Of a stretch of DNA of 61,209 nt, positions 7,752 through 16,571 are shown in pieces; position 1 is the stretch's first letter; each line of letters opens with the position of its first letter. The position numbers and the translations under genes were made by a program. Where the stretch lies: the NCBI RefSeq assembly GCF_900115345.1, contig NZ_FOWC01000027.1, positions 1 to 61,209 of the forward strand, read 5' to 3'. Source of the stretch: Amycolatopsis rubida (GTDB lineage Bacteria; Actinomycetota; Actinomycetes; Mycobacteriales; Pseudonocardiaceae). The notes beneath the pieces are model-generated. The model was given only the letters and a program-made list of their open reading frames with translations. It was not told the DNA's origin and did not search any database.

Positions 7752-8700
7752 GCTGACCGCACCCGCCACCGTCGAGGACGCGCTGGGCGGCGCGGGCACC
7801 TACCTCGCGGGCGGCACCACCCTGGTCGACCTGATGAAGCTCGACGTCCTCACGCCGCAGCAGGTGCTCGACATCAACGACCTGCCGCTGCGAGGCATCG
7901 ACACCGCGGACGGCCTGCGCTTCGGCGCGCTGGAGCGGATGGGCGACATCGCCGCGCATCCCGGCGTGTACCCGGCGATCTCGCGCGCGTTGCTGCTCAG
8001 CGCGTCGCAGCAGCTGCGCAACATGGCCAGCATCGGCGGAAACCTGATGCAGCGCACGCGGTGCTCGTATTTCCGGGACGTCGCGATGCCGTGCAACCGG
8101 CGTTCGCCGGGCAGCGGCTGTTCGGCGATTTCCGGCGTCAACCGGATGCACGCGATCTTCGGAGCCAGCGATTCCTGCGTGGCCACCCACGCCAGCGATG
8201 TCGCGGTCGCGCTGGTCGCGCTCGACGCGGAGGTGGTGCTGGCCGGTGCCGAGGGCACCCGGACGGTCGCGCTGACCGAGTTCTACCGGCAGCCGGGCGA
8301 CACCCCGGAAATCGAGCACGACCTGCGTCCGGGCGAGCTGATCACCGAGGTACGGGTGCCGCGGCTGGATTGGGCGGAGAACTCGACGTACGTCAAGATC
8401 CGCGACCGGCAGTCGTACGAGTTCGCGCTGTGCTCGGCGGCGGTCGCGCTCGACGTGCGCGACGGGAAGATCGCCGACGCCCGTGTGGCGGCGGGCGGAG
8501 TCGGGACGGTGCCGTGGCGGCTGCCCGCCGTGGAAGAGGCGCTGCGCGGCGCGGAGCTGACCGAGGAAGCCTTCACGGCCGCCGCCGCAGTGGCCGTCGA
8601 GGGGGCAAAGCCGTTGTCCGGCAACGTGTTCAAACCTTCGCTGCTGAAGCGGACGATCGTCCGCGCGCTGCTCGAACTGACCGAAGGGAGCCGGGCATGA
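7738..8700 (+). CDS. FAD and [4Fe-4S] subunit of the aldehyde oxidoreductase (PaoB type)
   Basis: A 320-residue FAD-binding subunit of the molybdopterin dehydrogenase family. YLAGGTTLVDLMK (22-34) and IGGNLMQRTRC (99-109) are the usual FAD pyrophosphate contacts. It also carries the cysteine-bearing insertion found in E. coli PaoB/YagS, with Cys109, Cys119, Cys128 and Cys147 in RCSYFRDVAMPCNRRSPGSGC and SDSCVATH. In PaoB that segment binds an extra [4Fe-4S] cluster, so this enzyme is PaoABC-like rather than a plain xanthine dehydrogenase. The start overlaps the small subunit, and the stop overlaps the large-subunit ATG as ATGA, so the three are translationally coupled. Confidence 0.9.
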   Translation: MRPFELTAPATVEDALGGAGTYLAGGTTLVDLMKLDVLTPQQVLDINDLPLRGIDTADGLRFGALERMGDIAAHPGVYPAISRALLLSASQQLRNMASIGGNLMQRTRCSYFRDVAMPCNRRSPGSGCSAISGVNRMHAIFGASDSCVATHASDVAVALVALDAEVVLAGAEGTRTVALTEFYRQPGDTPEIEHDLRPGELITEVRVPRLDWAENSTYVKIRDRQSYEFALCSAAVALDVRDGKIADARVAAGGVGTVPWRLPAVEEALRGAELTEEAFTAAAAVAVEGAKPLSGNVFKPSLLKRTIVRALLELTEGSRA

Positions 8701-10868
8701 GCGCGCGGCTGGACGGTCCGCGGAAAGTCACCGGCCAGGCCGATTACGCGCTGGACCGCACGTTCCCCGGCATGCTGTACGGGTACATCGTGCTCAGCAC
8801 GATCGCGCACGGCGAGATCACCGCGATGGACGTGACCGCGGCGAAGAGCGCGCCCGGGGTGGTGAGCGTCTACAGCCCGTTCGACCCGCTCGAACTGCAC
8901 CCGTTCAAGTCCCAGCTGATGGGGGACTTGTGGCTGCTGCTGCACGACCGGGACGTGATCTTCTACGGACAGCCGATCGGGCTGGTCGTCGCGGAGACGT
9001 TCGAACAGGCGCGGGACGCGGCGGGGCTGATCGAGGTCTCTTACCAGGAAAAGCCCGCGCTGACGTCGATGGAGGACGGGCTCGCGACGGCGGAGGACGC
9101 ACCGGAGAGCCGGGGCAGCGCACCGTCGATCGAGGTGCTCGCCGACGGCGTCGAGTCCATTGCGGACGCACTGGCGCAGAGTTCGGTGGTCGTCGCGGAG
9201 ACCTATCGCACCGCGACGCAGAACCACGCCGCGATGGAGCCGCATTCGGCGGTCGCGAAGTGGGACGGCGGCGAACTCTCCCTCTACAGCGGAAACCAGG
9301 CCAGTTACCTGCAAGCCACGGAAATGGCCGGGGTGCTGGGCATCGAGCCGTCGGCCGTGCACGCGGTGAACCCGTACGTGGGCGGCGCGTTCGGTGGCAA
9401 GGCGGGCACCTCGGCTCCGGGGATGCTGGCCGCGGCCGCCGCCAGGGCGCTCGACCGTCCGGTGAAGTGCGCGCTCACCCGCGAGCAGGTGTTCACGGCG
9501 ACGGCGAACCGGCCGGCCACGGTGCAGAAGATCGCACTGGGCGCGGATCGCGACGGCACGTTGATCGCGGTGCGGCACGACTCCTGGTCGGCCACCTCGA
9601 TGAGCCGGTCCTTTGTGGAGCCGACGTCGCACGGCACCTCGCGCGAGTGGTACGCGACGCAGAACCTGTCGATCAGCCAGAAAATGGTGCCGCTGCACAT
9701 CCCGCCGGGCACGTTCATGCGTGCGCCCGGGGAGGCCTCGGGTTCGTTCGCGCTCGAAAGCGCTGTCGACGAGCTCGCGATCGCTTTGGACATGGATCCG
9801 ATCGAACTGCGGAGGCGCAACAGTTCGCTCGCTCCTCCCGGGGTCGATCTGCAGTGGTCGAGCAAGCACCTCGACGAGTGCTACGAGATCGGGGCACAGC
9901 GGTTCGGCTGGGCGAACCGGTCGCCGCGGGGGCACGTCGACGGGGACTGGCTGGTCGGCATGGGCACGGCGACCGCGATGTTCCCGGGGCTGCGCTTCCC
10001 GGCGACGGTCGAGATCGTGCTCAACGCGGACGGGACCGCGGACGTGTCCACCGGCGGAGCCGACCCGGGCACCGGGCTGCTCACCGTGCTGGCCACGATC
10101 GGGGCCGAATCCCTCGACATCGACCCGGAACGCGTCACCCCGCACCTCGGCGATTCCCAGTTCGCGCCGGGCGGCATGTCCGGCGGCTCGACCGCCACGG
10201 CGAGCACCGGCACCGCGATCATGCTCGCGGCCACCGAACTGCTCGACGAGCTGGTGGCGCTCGCCGCCGAGCCGGGCGCGCCGTTCGAGGGCGAGGTCGT
10301 CACGTACGCGGAAGGGCTGCTGCACGGCAACCACGGCACCATGCCCTTCGGTGAACTGCTGCGTGCGATCGGCCGGGAATCCTTGTCCGCCAAGGGATCT
10401 TCGGCCCCGGGCGAGGAGATGACGAAGCATTCGTTCAGCTCGTTCGGCGCGCAGTTCTGCGAGGTCCGGGTGCACCGGCTGACCCGCGAGGTCCGGGTGT
10501 CGAGGATGCTGGGCGTCTTCGACGGCGGCCGGATCATCAACCCGACGCAGGCACGGAGCCAGCTGTCCGGCGGCATGATCTGGGGCGTGTCCGCGGCGCT
10601 GCACGAGGGACTGGAAACGGAGCCGAGCGGACGTCCCGCGAACGCGGACTTCGCGAGCTATCTGCTGCCGGTCAACGCCGACATCCCGGAAATCGACGTC
10701 CAGTTCGTCGAGTACCCGGACACGCTGCACAACGCGGTCGGAGCCCGCGGAGTCGGCGAGATCGGCGCGGTGGGCATGGCGGCCGCGGTGGCGAACGCGG
10801 TGTGCAACGCGACCGGGATCCGGGTGCGGAGCATTCCGATCATGATCGAGGATCTGCTGGTGGAGTGA
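8697..10868 (+). CDS. Molybdopterin-binding catalytic subunit of the aldehyde oxidoreductase (PaoC type)
   Basis: A 723-residue large subunit of the xanthine oxidase family, close to the length of PaoC. It starts with LDGPRKVTGQADYALD, the usual aldehyde oxidase a/b-hammerhead entry. NPYVGGAFGGKAG, MRAPGEASGSFALES and the C-terminal GARGVGEIGAVG follow; the last contains the predicted catalytic glutamate near residue 688. It would bind molybdopterin cytosine dinucleotide and oxidise aldehydes or N-heterocycles to acids. The start codon is fixed by the ATGA overlap with the FAD subunit. No XdhC-like chaperone or cofactor-insertion gene lies in this window, so maturation factors must be encoded elsewhere. 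Confidence 0.92.
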   Translation: MSARLDGPRKVTGQADYALDRTFPGMLYGYIVLSTIAHGEITAMDVTAAKSAPGVVSVYSPFDPLELHPFKSQLMGDLWLLLHDRDVIFYGQPIGLVVAETFEQARDAAGLIEVSYQEKPALTSMEDGLATAEDAPESRGSAPSIEVLADGVESIADALAQSSVVVAETYRTATQNHAAMEPHSAVAKWDGGELSLYSGNQASYLQATEMAGVLGIEPSAVHAVNPYVGGAFGGKAGTSAPGMLAAAAARALDRPVKCALTREQVFTATANRPATVQKIALGADRDGTLIAVRHDSWSATSMSRSFVEPTSHGTSREWYATQNLSISQKMVPLHIPPGTFMRAPGEASGSFALESAVDELAIALDMDPIELRRRNSSLAPPGVDLQWSSKHLDECYEIGAQRFGWANRSPRGHVDGDWLVGMGTATAMFPGLRFPATVEIVLNADGTADVSTGGADPGTGLLTVLATIGAESLDIDPERVTPHLGDSQFAPGGMSGGSTATASTGTAIMLAATELLDELVALAAEPGAPFEGEVVTYAEGLLHGNHGTMPFGELLRAIGRESLSAKGSSAPGEEMTKHSFSSFGAQFCEVRVHRLTREVRVSRMLGVFDGGRIINPTQARSQLSGGMIWGVSAALHEGLETEPSGRPANADFASYLLPVNADIPEIDVQFVEYPDTLHNAVGARGVGEIGAVGMAAAVANAVCNATGIRVRSIPIMIEDLLVE

Positions 10869-10906
10869 CCGGGAGGGGACGTCCGGGTGCGGGCGTCCCC
10901 TCCCGG
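10869..10906 (+). terminator. Hairpin directly after the oxidoreductase operon
   Basis: CCGGGAGGGGACG (10869-10881) pairs perfectly with CGTCCCCTCCCGG (10894-10906) across a 12-base loop. It begins at the base after the stop codon. It has no T tract, so it may act with Rho or as an mRNA 3' stabiliser. Confidence 0.65.
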
Positions 10907-11277
10907 GTAGCCGGGGCTGACGGCGCTCGGCGGGTTTGCGGGGCACCGGGGGAGCACGCCGGAGTGCGGAGTGCGGTGTGGGCTGGTCTCGGTGCGGTGG
11001 CGGGTGTGGTGTGCGCTGGTGAGTCCGCGGCGTGGCGGGCGGGTCCCGGCGGCTGTGGGAGCGGCTGATCACCGCGCTGCGGGGCCCGGCGATCCGCGAG
11101 ATCGCGCCCGGCGATCCCGGTCCGGACACCGCGGCGCGCGCGAAGGTCGCCTGGTGCGCGGGAGAGCATCGGGGATGTCGCATCCTTCCGGAAATCGCCG
11201 AACCCGGTCTGCCTGCCGCGCAAGCGAAACACCTGGGAGGTGCCCGCCTCCCTCGCGGACACCCACCGCCGCGATGC
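10907..11277. other. Intergenic stretch with no convincing gene
   Basis: About 370 bases between two ends of operons. Several frames are open only because of high GC. None shows a family motif, a ribosome-binding site with sensible spacing, or GC3-like codon use. I see no repeat or RNA signature here. Confidence 0.5.
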
Positions 11278-12129
11278 TCAGCCCGGCAGCTGAGCCCCGT
11301 CCGGAAAGTCGGTGGACCGGCTCAGCTCCGCCCATTCCGAGATCTCCTTGTCGACCGCCGCGCGGCCGTTCGCGATGAGGCGGAGGGCGTCGGAGCCGAG
11401 GACCAGGTGCGCGGGCGGGTTCGGGACGTCGAGGATGTGCAGCACGGCTTCCGCGGCCTGGCGCGGGTTGCCGAGTTGTTTGCCGCTGGCCGCGAGGCGG
11501 TGTTCGCGGACCGGGTTCATCACCTGGTCGTAGTCCGGCACCGAACGGTCGGTGCGGACCATCGACCGGCCCGCCCAGTCGGTGCGGAACGACCCCGGCG
11601 CGATCGCCGTGACGTGCACGCCGAACGGAGCGACTTCCTTGCCGACCGTTTCGAGAATGCCTTCGACGGCGTACTTGCTGCCTTGATAGAAGGACGTGCC
11701 CGGCACGGTGATCAGCCCGGCCATCGACGTGACGCCGAGGATGTGCCCGCGCCTCCGCCGCCGCAGGTACGGCAGCACCGCCTTCACCGTCGCGACGACG
11801 CCGAACACGTTCACCTCGAACTGCGCGCGCAGCTCAGCCATCGTCGACTCTTCGAAGACACCCTCGTGGCCATACCCGGCGTTGGCGATGACTACGTCGA
11901 TCGGGCCTACCTCGGCCTCGATCTCGTCGACGGTCTGGAACACCGCGTCGTCATCCGTGACATCGAGGATGCGTGCGAGGGACTTCCCCGGCTGGAGCTG
12001 CTCGAACTCCGCAGCGTCGGCCTGCTTGCGCACGGTGCCGACGACGGTGTGGCCGGCCTGGAGCGCGGCCTCGGCGAATGCCCGGCCGAGGCCCGAGCTG
12101 GCACCGGTGATCAGGAAGAGCTTGGTCAT
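11278..12129 (-). CDS. Short-chain dehydrogenase/reductase
   Basis: A 283-residue classical SDR that uses NAD(P)H to oxidise or reduce an alcohol/carbonyl. The cofactor motif TGASSGLG is at 8-15 and NAG at 82-84. The catalytic set is Ser134 (GVTSMAG), Tyr147 and Lys151 (YQGSK). The start at 12129 gives the usual MTKLFLITGASSG N-terminus; a 15-residue upstream extension reads as non-coding. It is divergent from a TetR gene across 66 AT-richer bases, so that regulator probably controls it. The substrate is not recognisable. Confidence 0.9.
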   Translation of the reverse strand: MTKLFLITGASSGLGRAFAEAALQAGHTVVGTVRKQADAAEFEQLQPGKSLARILDVTDDDAVFQTVDEIEAEVGPIDVVIANAGYGHEGVFEESTMAELRAQFEVNVFGVVATVKAVLPYLRRRRRGHILGVTSMAGLITVPGTSFYQGSKYAVEGILETVGKEVAPFGVHVTAIAPGSFRTDWAGRSMVRTDRSVPDYDQVMNPVREHRLAASGKQLGNPRQAAEAVLHILDVPNPPAHLVLGSDALRLIANGRAAVDKEISEWAELSRSTDFPDGAQLPG

Positions 12130-12195
12130 GCAGCCAACTTTACACCGTGTTGAGAAAAATCTGCACTGCGTCAAAAATAGTCAGCGTGATAGAAC

Positions 12196-12798
12196 GTGCA
12201 GGTGGAAGAGCGAAGCACTCGCCGTCGGACCGCTCCGACCAAGGGGGATCTGCGCGAACGCGCGATTCTCGACGCGGCGGAGCAGCAGCTGAACTCGACG
12301 GGCGGGGCGGGCATGACCGTCGCCACGATCGCGCAGGACGCCGGAATCACCCGGGGCGCGCTCTACTTCTACTTCGGGTCCAAGAACGAGGTGCTCGCCG
12401 CGCTGGTCGAGCGGACGGTGACCGAACTGCGCGCCGAGGTCGACGCGGTGGACACGGCCGCGTCGGCTCCCGGCGACGCGGTCCGGCAGGGGATCGAGCG
12501 GACCGCCCGGATGTGGCGCGAGCACGGCACGGTGATGCGCACGGCGGTCGAGCTCTCCCCGTCGGTTCCGGCGATCGACCAGGCGTGGCGCTCGGCGGTG
12601 ATCGCGCTCGCCGACACCATGGGGGGTGTCGCCGAGCGCGCCGGACTGCCGTCCGGAACCGCGGCGGAGGTCGCCGCGGCGCTGGTCTGGATGACCGAAC
12701 GCGTCTTCTACCAGGCGTTTGTCGCGGACAGCTCGCTGGACGACGCGGCGGCGACGCTGACCCGGGTGTGGCTGTCGGCGCTCGGCATCCCGGCCTAG
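12196..12798 (+). CDS. TetR family regulator divergent from the SDR gene
   Basis: A 200-residue TetR protein. The DNA-binding region is TGGAGMTVATIAQDAGITRG followed by ALYFYFGSKNEVLAALVERT (residues about 35-75), and a helical effector domain follows. The ligand domain has the EthR-like pattern (TARMWREHGTVMRTAVELS). It starts at a GTG (12196); a second in-frame GTG two codons later is possible. The short, AT-richer gap to the SDR gene suggests shared, repressed promoters. No clear dyad could be fixed by eye. Confidence 0.85.
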   Translation: MQVEERSTRRRTAPTKGDLRERAILDAAEQQLNSTGGAGMTVATIAQDAGITRGALYFYFGSKNEVLAALVERTVTELRAEVDAVDTAASAPGDAVRQGIERTARMWREHGTVMRTAVELSPSVPAIDQAWRSAVIALADTMGGVAERAGLPSGTAAEVAAALVWMTERVFYQAFVADSSLDDAAATLTRVWLSALGIPA

Positions 12799-13075
12799 TC
12801 CATCGCGATGGCCCCACCGGGTCCGGTACGGCCTGCGGCACGTAGTCCCTGGTCGAGAAGACGCCCGCGGCGGGACCCCGATTACCGCCGCGACGAGGAG
12901 ACCGTCACCCGTGTTCTGGGCGGGGGTTGCGAGGCAGGCCGAGGTCGTGCCCGCATGGACCAAGCGGGGGCGACATTGGGGCAACGACGGTTCTCCGGGC
13001 GACTTCCGGGCAACGTCATTCGGCGCTTCACGTCTTGAGGGTTAGAGATTCGCCAAAAGACACGGGGAGCATGAA

Positions 13076-13963
13076 ATGGGATTCACCGCGATGAAGTCGA
13101 TGAAGCTGGTCATGGTCGGCGGGGCGGTCGCCGCGACTGCTTTGCTTTCCGCGTGCAGCGGAAACAATGTCGACGGAAATGGTTCCGCGGCGAAGAACGT
13201 TTCCGCCGCGGCGGCCGTCAAGCAGAATCCGCAGGGCGGTTCGGCCGGCGCGGCGGGCACCGCGGCCACCTCGAACGGCGATGTCAACTGCAGCAAGCTC
13301 GGCGGTCAGGTCGGCCCGGCGGACGGTCCGAAAATGGATCTGATCGCCGTGCAGAGCAACGACGGAACCATTCCGGGCTGTACCGAAGCATTCGATGTCA
13401 TGATGAAGTACTACGAATTGGCGCCGACGCAGGGCGAGGGTCCCGGCCGCCGGGTGCTCGACATCGACGGGCATTGGACCTGTGCGCTGGGCGCGGGAGA
13501 CGAATTCGCCCAGGGCGTCGTGAATTGCGGCAAGGACGGCGGCACCGAGTTCATGATCAAGACCGCGCCGGCCGGGGGCACGGGCGGCCAGCAGCCCGCC
13601 GCCCCGGCGCGCCGCTTCCCGGACACGACGCAGACCGTGCAGTTCACCGGGTTCGACCGTTCGGTCAACATGGCCCAGTTCCAGCTGATCACCTGGCAGA
13701 AGGGCGGTCCGGACAACGGCCACTCCGTTCCCAGCGACCCCAAGATCTACCGCCTGCCGGTCAGCAAGACCACCCAGGTGTTCGGCGCGGCCGAACTGTG
13801 CCCGGGCAGCGAGGTCGCCCTCGACCCGCAGGGCCGCGGCACGAACCCGTGCACCGAGCAGGCCCTGATGGAGGCGCTGACCGGCCCGACCCCGCCGCAG
13901 GCCGAGATCCACGTCGACAAGAACGACAACATCGACGTCGTGAAGGAGCTTTACCGTCCCTGA
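13076..13963 (+). CDS. Secreted lipoprotein of unknown function
   Basis: A 295-residue protein with a lipoprotein signal peptide: basic MKSMK, a hydrophobic stretch, then the lipobox LLSAC with Cys27 as the predicted lipidation site. A low-complexity Ala/Gly/Ser/Asn linker runs to about residue 65, and a globular domain follows with paired cysteines. I chose the ATG at 13076 because GGGGAG lies six bases upstream; an in-frame ATG at 13091 is too far from it. I recognise no enzyme motif. It stands alone and ends just before a bidirectional terminator. Confidence 0.75.
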   Translation: MGFTAMKSMKLVMVGGAVAATALLSACSGNNVDGNGSAAKNVSAAAAVKQNPQGGSAGAAGTAATSNGDVNCSKLGGQVGPADGPKMDLIAVQSNDGTIPGCTEAFDVMMKYYELAPTQGEGPGRRVLDIDGHWTCALGAGDEFAQGVVNCGKDGGTEFMIKTAPAGGTGGQQPAAPARRFPDTTQTVQFTGFDRSVNMAQFQLITWQKGGPDNGHSVPSDPKIYRLPVSKTTQVFGAAELCPGSEVALDPQGRGTNPCTEQALMEALTGPTPPQAEIHVDKNDNIDVVKELYRP

Positions 13964-13977
13964 GCGGATGACTGACG

Positions 13978-14013
13978 CGAACCGGCGGCCGGGTATTCCT
14001 GGCCGCCGGTTCG
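13978..14013. terminator. Bidirectional terminator between convergent genes
   Basis: CGAACCGGCGGCC (13978-13990) and GGCCGCCGGTTCG (14001-14013) form a perfect 13-bp stem with a 10-base loop. It lies between the lipoprotein gene and the convergent AhpD-like gene. Confidence 0.75.
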
Positions 14014-14015
14014 CG

Positions 14016-14862
14016 TTACGCGTCGAGTTTCCGCTGCCCGGAATCGAAACTGCGCAACGCGGCGCCGACGGCCGCGGCGACGGTGATCTCGTAGACCTCG
14101 TCTTCCTGGTATTTCGTGGTCAGTTCGGCGAAATCGGCATCCGTGAGCCGGTGAGACGCGTCGCGGACCTTGGCCGCGAACGGCCGCAACGGCGCGGGCA
14201 AGCCGTCCCCGCTCGCCGCCGCTGTGCGAAGCGCCTGGTCGGTTACCGCGGGCGCGGTGAACACGGAATACCGCATGTTCTCCACCGGATCCTCGTGCTT
14301 GCCTGCCGGACCATCGGCGAGCAGGAAGCCGGGGAACCGGTACCCGAATTTGTGCAGGGCACGGGTTCCGCTCTCCAACTGGCCTTCGCGCAGCACGAAG
14401 CCGAACGCGTTCGCGAGCCGGTTCACGATGTTCCACACCAGGTTCACCCGCAGTGCCTCGCGAATCGCCTCCGGCGGGAGATCCGGCAGAGGCGATCTGG
14501 TCCGGATTCAGCGTGACGGTCTCCAGGAACGCCCGAACGGTGCGCACCTCAGGGCGCGCCGCGTCTGGTCGCGACGGGTCGATCTCGCCTTGTCCGGCGA
14601 TCCGGGTCAGCTCCGCGTGCGAGTCGATGCAGAACGGGCACTCGTGCAGCAACGCCGTTGACATGGCGAGAAATTCGCGTTCCCCGGCCGTCCAGTACGA
14701 CGGGCCGCGCATCGCCGGAGCGGTGAGATCCAGCAGCGTCCGGGTGAGGAAACCGGGACGGTACAGCAGCATCTTCACGATGTCCGGCGGCTGTTTCGAG
14801 GTAACAGACAGGAACAGCCTGGCCCGCAGGCGATGTCCGTTGTCGAGAATGGACAGTCTCAT
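14016..14862 (-). pseudogene. AhpD-like/carboxymuconolactone decarboxylase family protein, frameshifted
   Basis: From the ATG at 14862 the N-terminal half contains TALLHECPFCIDSHAELT with the redox pair Cys75 and Cys78 and the following His82, the AhpD-type peroxidase-related signature. After LNPDQIASA the frame is lost. The protein resumes in another frame as DLPPEAIREALRV, then NLVWNIVNRLANAFGF, and runs to 14016. Removing one G of GCCGGATC near 14483 restores one protein of about 281 residues. The start overlaps the stop of the ECF sigma gene as TGATG, so it is the last gene of that operon. Confidence 0.8.
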
Positions 14863-16064
14863 CAGGACTCCAAGATAGCTAAGCGGCCCGCGAGGAAACG
14901 CCGGTCGGCTGGATTGACAGCGAGTTCGCGGGCCCGCCGGTAGGCGGCCATCGCCTCGTCGGTGCGGCCGAGGCGGCGCAACAGGTCGGCGCATGCGGCG
15001 TGCATCAGGTGATACCGGTCGAGCCCGTCGATCCCGTCGATAAGCGCCAGACCTTCTTCCGGGCTGGTGGCCATGACGACCGCGACGGCGTGGTTCAGTG
15101 CGATCACCGGCGACGGACTCGTTTCGTGCAACCGCTGATACAACCCGGCGATCGCCGCCCAGTCGGTGTCCGCCGTGGAACGAGCCCGCGCGTGCTGCAC
15201 GGCGATGGCGGCCTGCAACTGATCCGGCCCAGGCATCTGGAAGCGCAGTGCACGGTCCAGCAACCTGATAGCTTCGGCGATTTCGCTGTAGTCCCAACGA
15301 CTTCGGTCCTGGTCTTCGAGCAACACGAGGTCGCCGTCCGGTGCGTAGCGAGCGGCGGTGCGCGAATCGTGTGCGAGCAGCAGCGAAACCAGGCCGAGCG
15401 CTTCGGGTTCGTCCGGCATGAGCGTCGCGACCAGTTTCGCCAGCCGGATCCCTTCCTGTTGCAGCTCCCGATGTTCCGGAGCGGTGTACCCTTGAGTGAA
15501 GATCAAATACAGCACCGCCAAGACCCCGGACAACCGCTCGGGCAGCAGATGATCGGCTGGCACGGCGAGGCTGATCCCGGCGTCGCGGATCTTGCGTTTG
15601 GCCCGCACCAGCCGCTGCGCCAGCGTCGCCTCGCTGACCAGGAACGTCCGCGCGATCTGCCCCGCGGTCAGCCCGGCCACTGCTTGCAGGGTCAACGCGA
15701 CGCGCGCCTCCTCGGCGAGCGCGGGGTGGCAGCAGGTGAAGACGAGGCTGAGCCGTTCGTCGCCGATCGCGAGCAGGCTGTTCTCGGACGGTTCCACCGC
15801 GGCCTCCGGCTGTTCCCCGAGCTGAGCGAGCTTCTCCCGACCGCGGCGGGCGCGCCGGAGCCGGTCGATCGCGCTGTTGCGGGCGGCGGTCAGCAGCCAC
15901 GCTACGGGGTCGTCCGGCGGCTCGCCGCCCCAGTAGCGCAGGGCGAGCGCGCACGCGTCCTGGAGTGCGTCCTCGGCGAGTTCGAAGTCGCCGAGGGCGC
16001 GGACCAGCGCCGCGAGCATCCGAGCCCGGTGCACGCGGTAGGTCTCCCGCAACGACGAGGTCAT
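14862..16064 (-). CDS. ECF RNA polymerase sigma factor with C-terminal DUF6596 domain (ECF42-like)
   Basis: A 400-residue sigma factor. The sigma-2 region is recognised by FELAEDALQDACALALRYW and WLLTAARNSAIDRLRRARRG, and the sigma-4 region by VALTLQAVAGLTAGQIARTF and LVSEATLAQRLVRAKRKIRD. The C-terminal half is a long helical extension found in the ECF42 group. That group is typically encoded beside a YCII/DGPF protein, as here. It directs polymerase to a small stress-type regulon; the signal is unknown and no anti-sigma factor is visible. The ATG at 16064 overlaps the YCII stop as ATGA. Longer in-frame extensions upstream would run into the YCII gene. Confidence 0.92.
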   Translation of the reverse strand: MTSSLRETYRVHRARMLAALVRALGDFELAEDALQDACALALRYWGGEPPDDPVAWLLTAARNSAIDRLRRARRGREKLAQLGEQPEAAVEPSENSLLAIGDERLSLVFTCCHPALAEEARVALTLQAVAGLTAGQIARTFLVSEATLAQRLVRAKRKIRDAGISLAVPADHLLPERLSGVLAVLYLIFTQGYTAPEHRELQQEGIRLAKLVATLMPDEPEALGLVSLLLAHDSRTAARYAPDGDLVLLEDQDRSRWDYSEIAEAIRLLDRALRFQMPGPDQLQAAIAVQHARARSTADTDWAAIAGLYQRLHETSPSPVIALNHAVAVVMATSPEEGLALIDGIDGLDRYHLMHAACADLLRRLGRTDEAMAAYRRARELAVNPADRRFLAGRLAILES

Positions 16065-16422
16065 GCCTGGTGCGAGAGCCCTGGCACGCTGGCGACCGGG
16101 CGCACCTCGACGGTGCCGACCGCGGCCATCGGGCACAGTGCGGCGAGTTCGAGAGCTTCGTCGAGATCGCGGCAGTCCAGGACGTAGACGCCGCCGAGAT
16201 GCTCGTGGGTCTCCAGGAACGGCCCGTCGGTGATCAGCGTCTTTCCCCGCGGACGCTGACCGTGGTGGCGGTGTGCTCGCCTTGCAGCGGATGCTCGGTC
16301 ACGTTCGCCCCGCGTCGGCGGCATTCGTCGGCGAACGCGTTCACCCTGGCCAGCGCGTCCGGGAAGGCCGGATCGCCGGGTTCCGGGCGGTCGCAGTTGT
16401 AGATCACCGGCAGGTACCGCAG
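16061..16422 (-). pseudogene. YCII/DGPF domain protein, frameshifted, uncertain start
   Basis: The N-terminal half reads RYLPVIYNCDRPEPGDPAFP and continues to TATTVSVRG. The C-terminal half lies in another frame: KTLITDGPFLETHEHLGGVY, then VLDCRDLDEALELAALCPMA. The DGPF motif is intact. One extra G in the GGGG run near 16244 would fuse them into about 120 residues. Downstream of a GGAGGA element (16426-16431) the first in-frame codon is CTG at 16422; a missing A before the TG would give a normal ATG. It is the first gene of the sigma operon. These proteins usually accompany ECF42 sigma factors. Confidence 0.75.
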
Positions 16423-16525
16423 GTGTCCTCCGAGGGCCGGTCCGGCGAGTTCGTCAGTGGAAGACGAACGCGTCGACCGTAACTCGACAGCACGAGCCGG
16501 GCTTCCCGGAAATTCCCGGAAAACG

Positions 16526-16559
16526 GAGAACGGCGGGCCCGGGGGAGCCCGCCGTTCTC
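16526..16559 (-). terminator. Intrinsic terminator after the intradiol dioxygenase gene
   Basis: GAGAACGGCGGGC (16526-16538) pairs perfectly with GCCCGCCGTTCTC (16547-16559). Read on the minus strand, the stem is followed by CGTTTTCC, a short T tract, which fits termination of the dioxygenase transcript. Confidence 0.75.
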
Positions 16560-16571
16560 GCGAGGAGGGGA

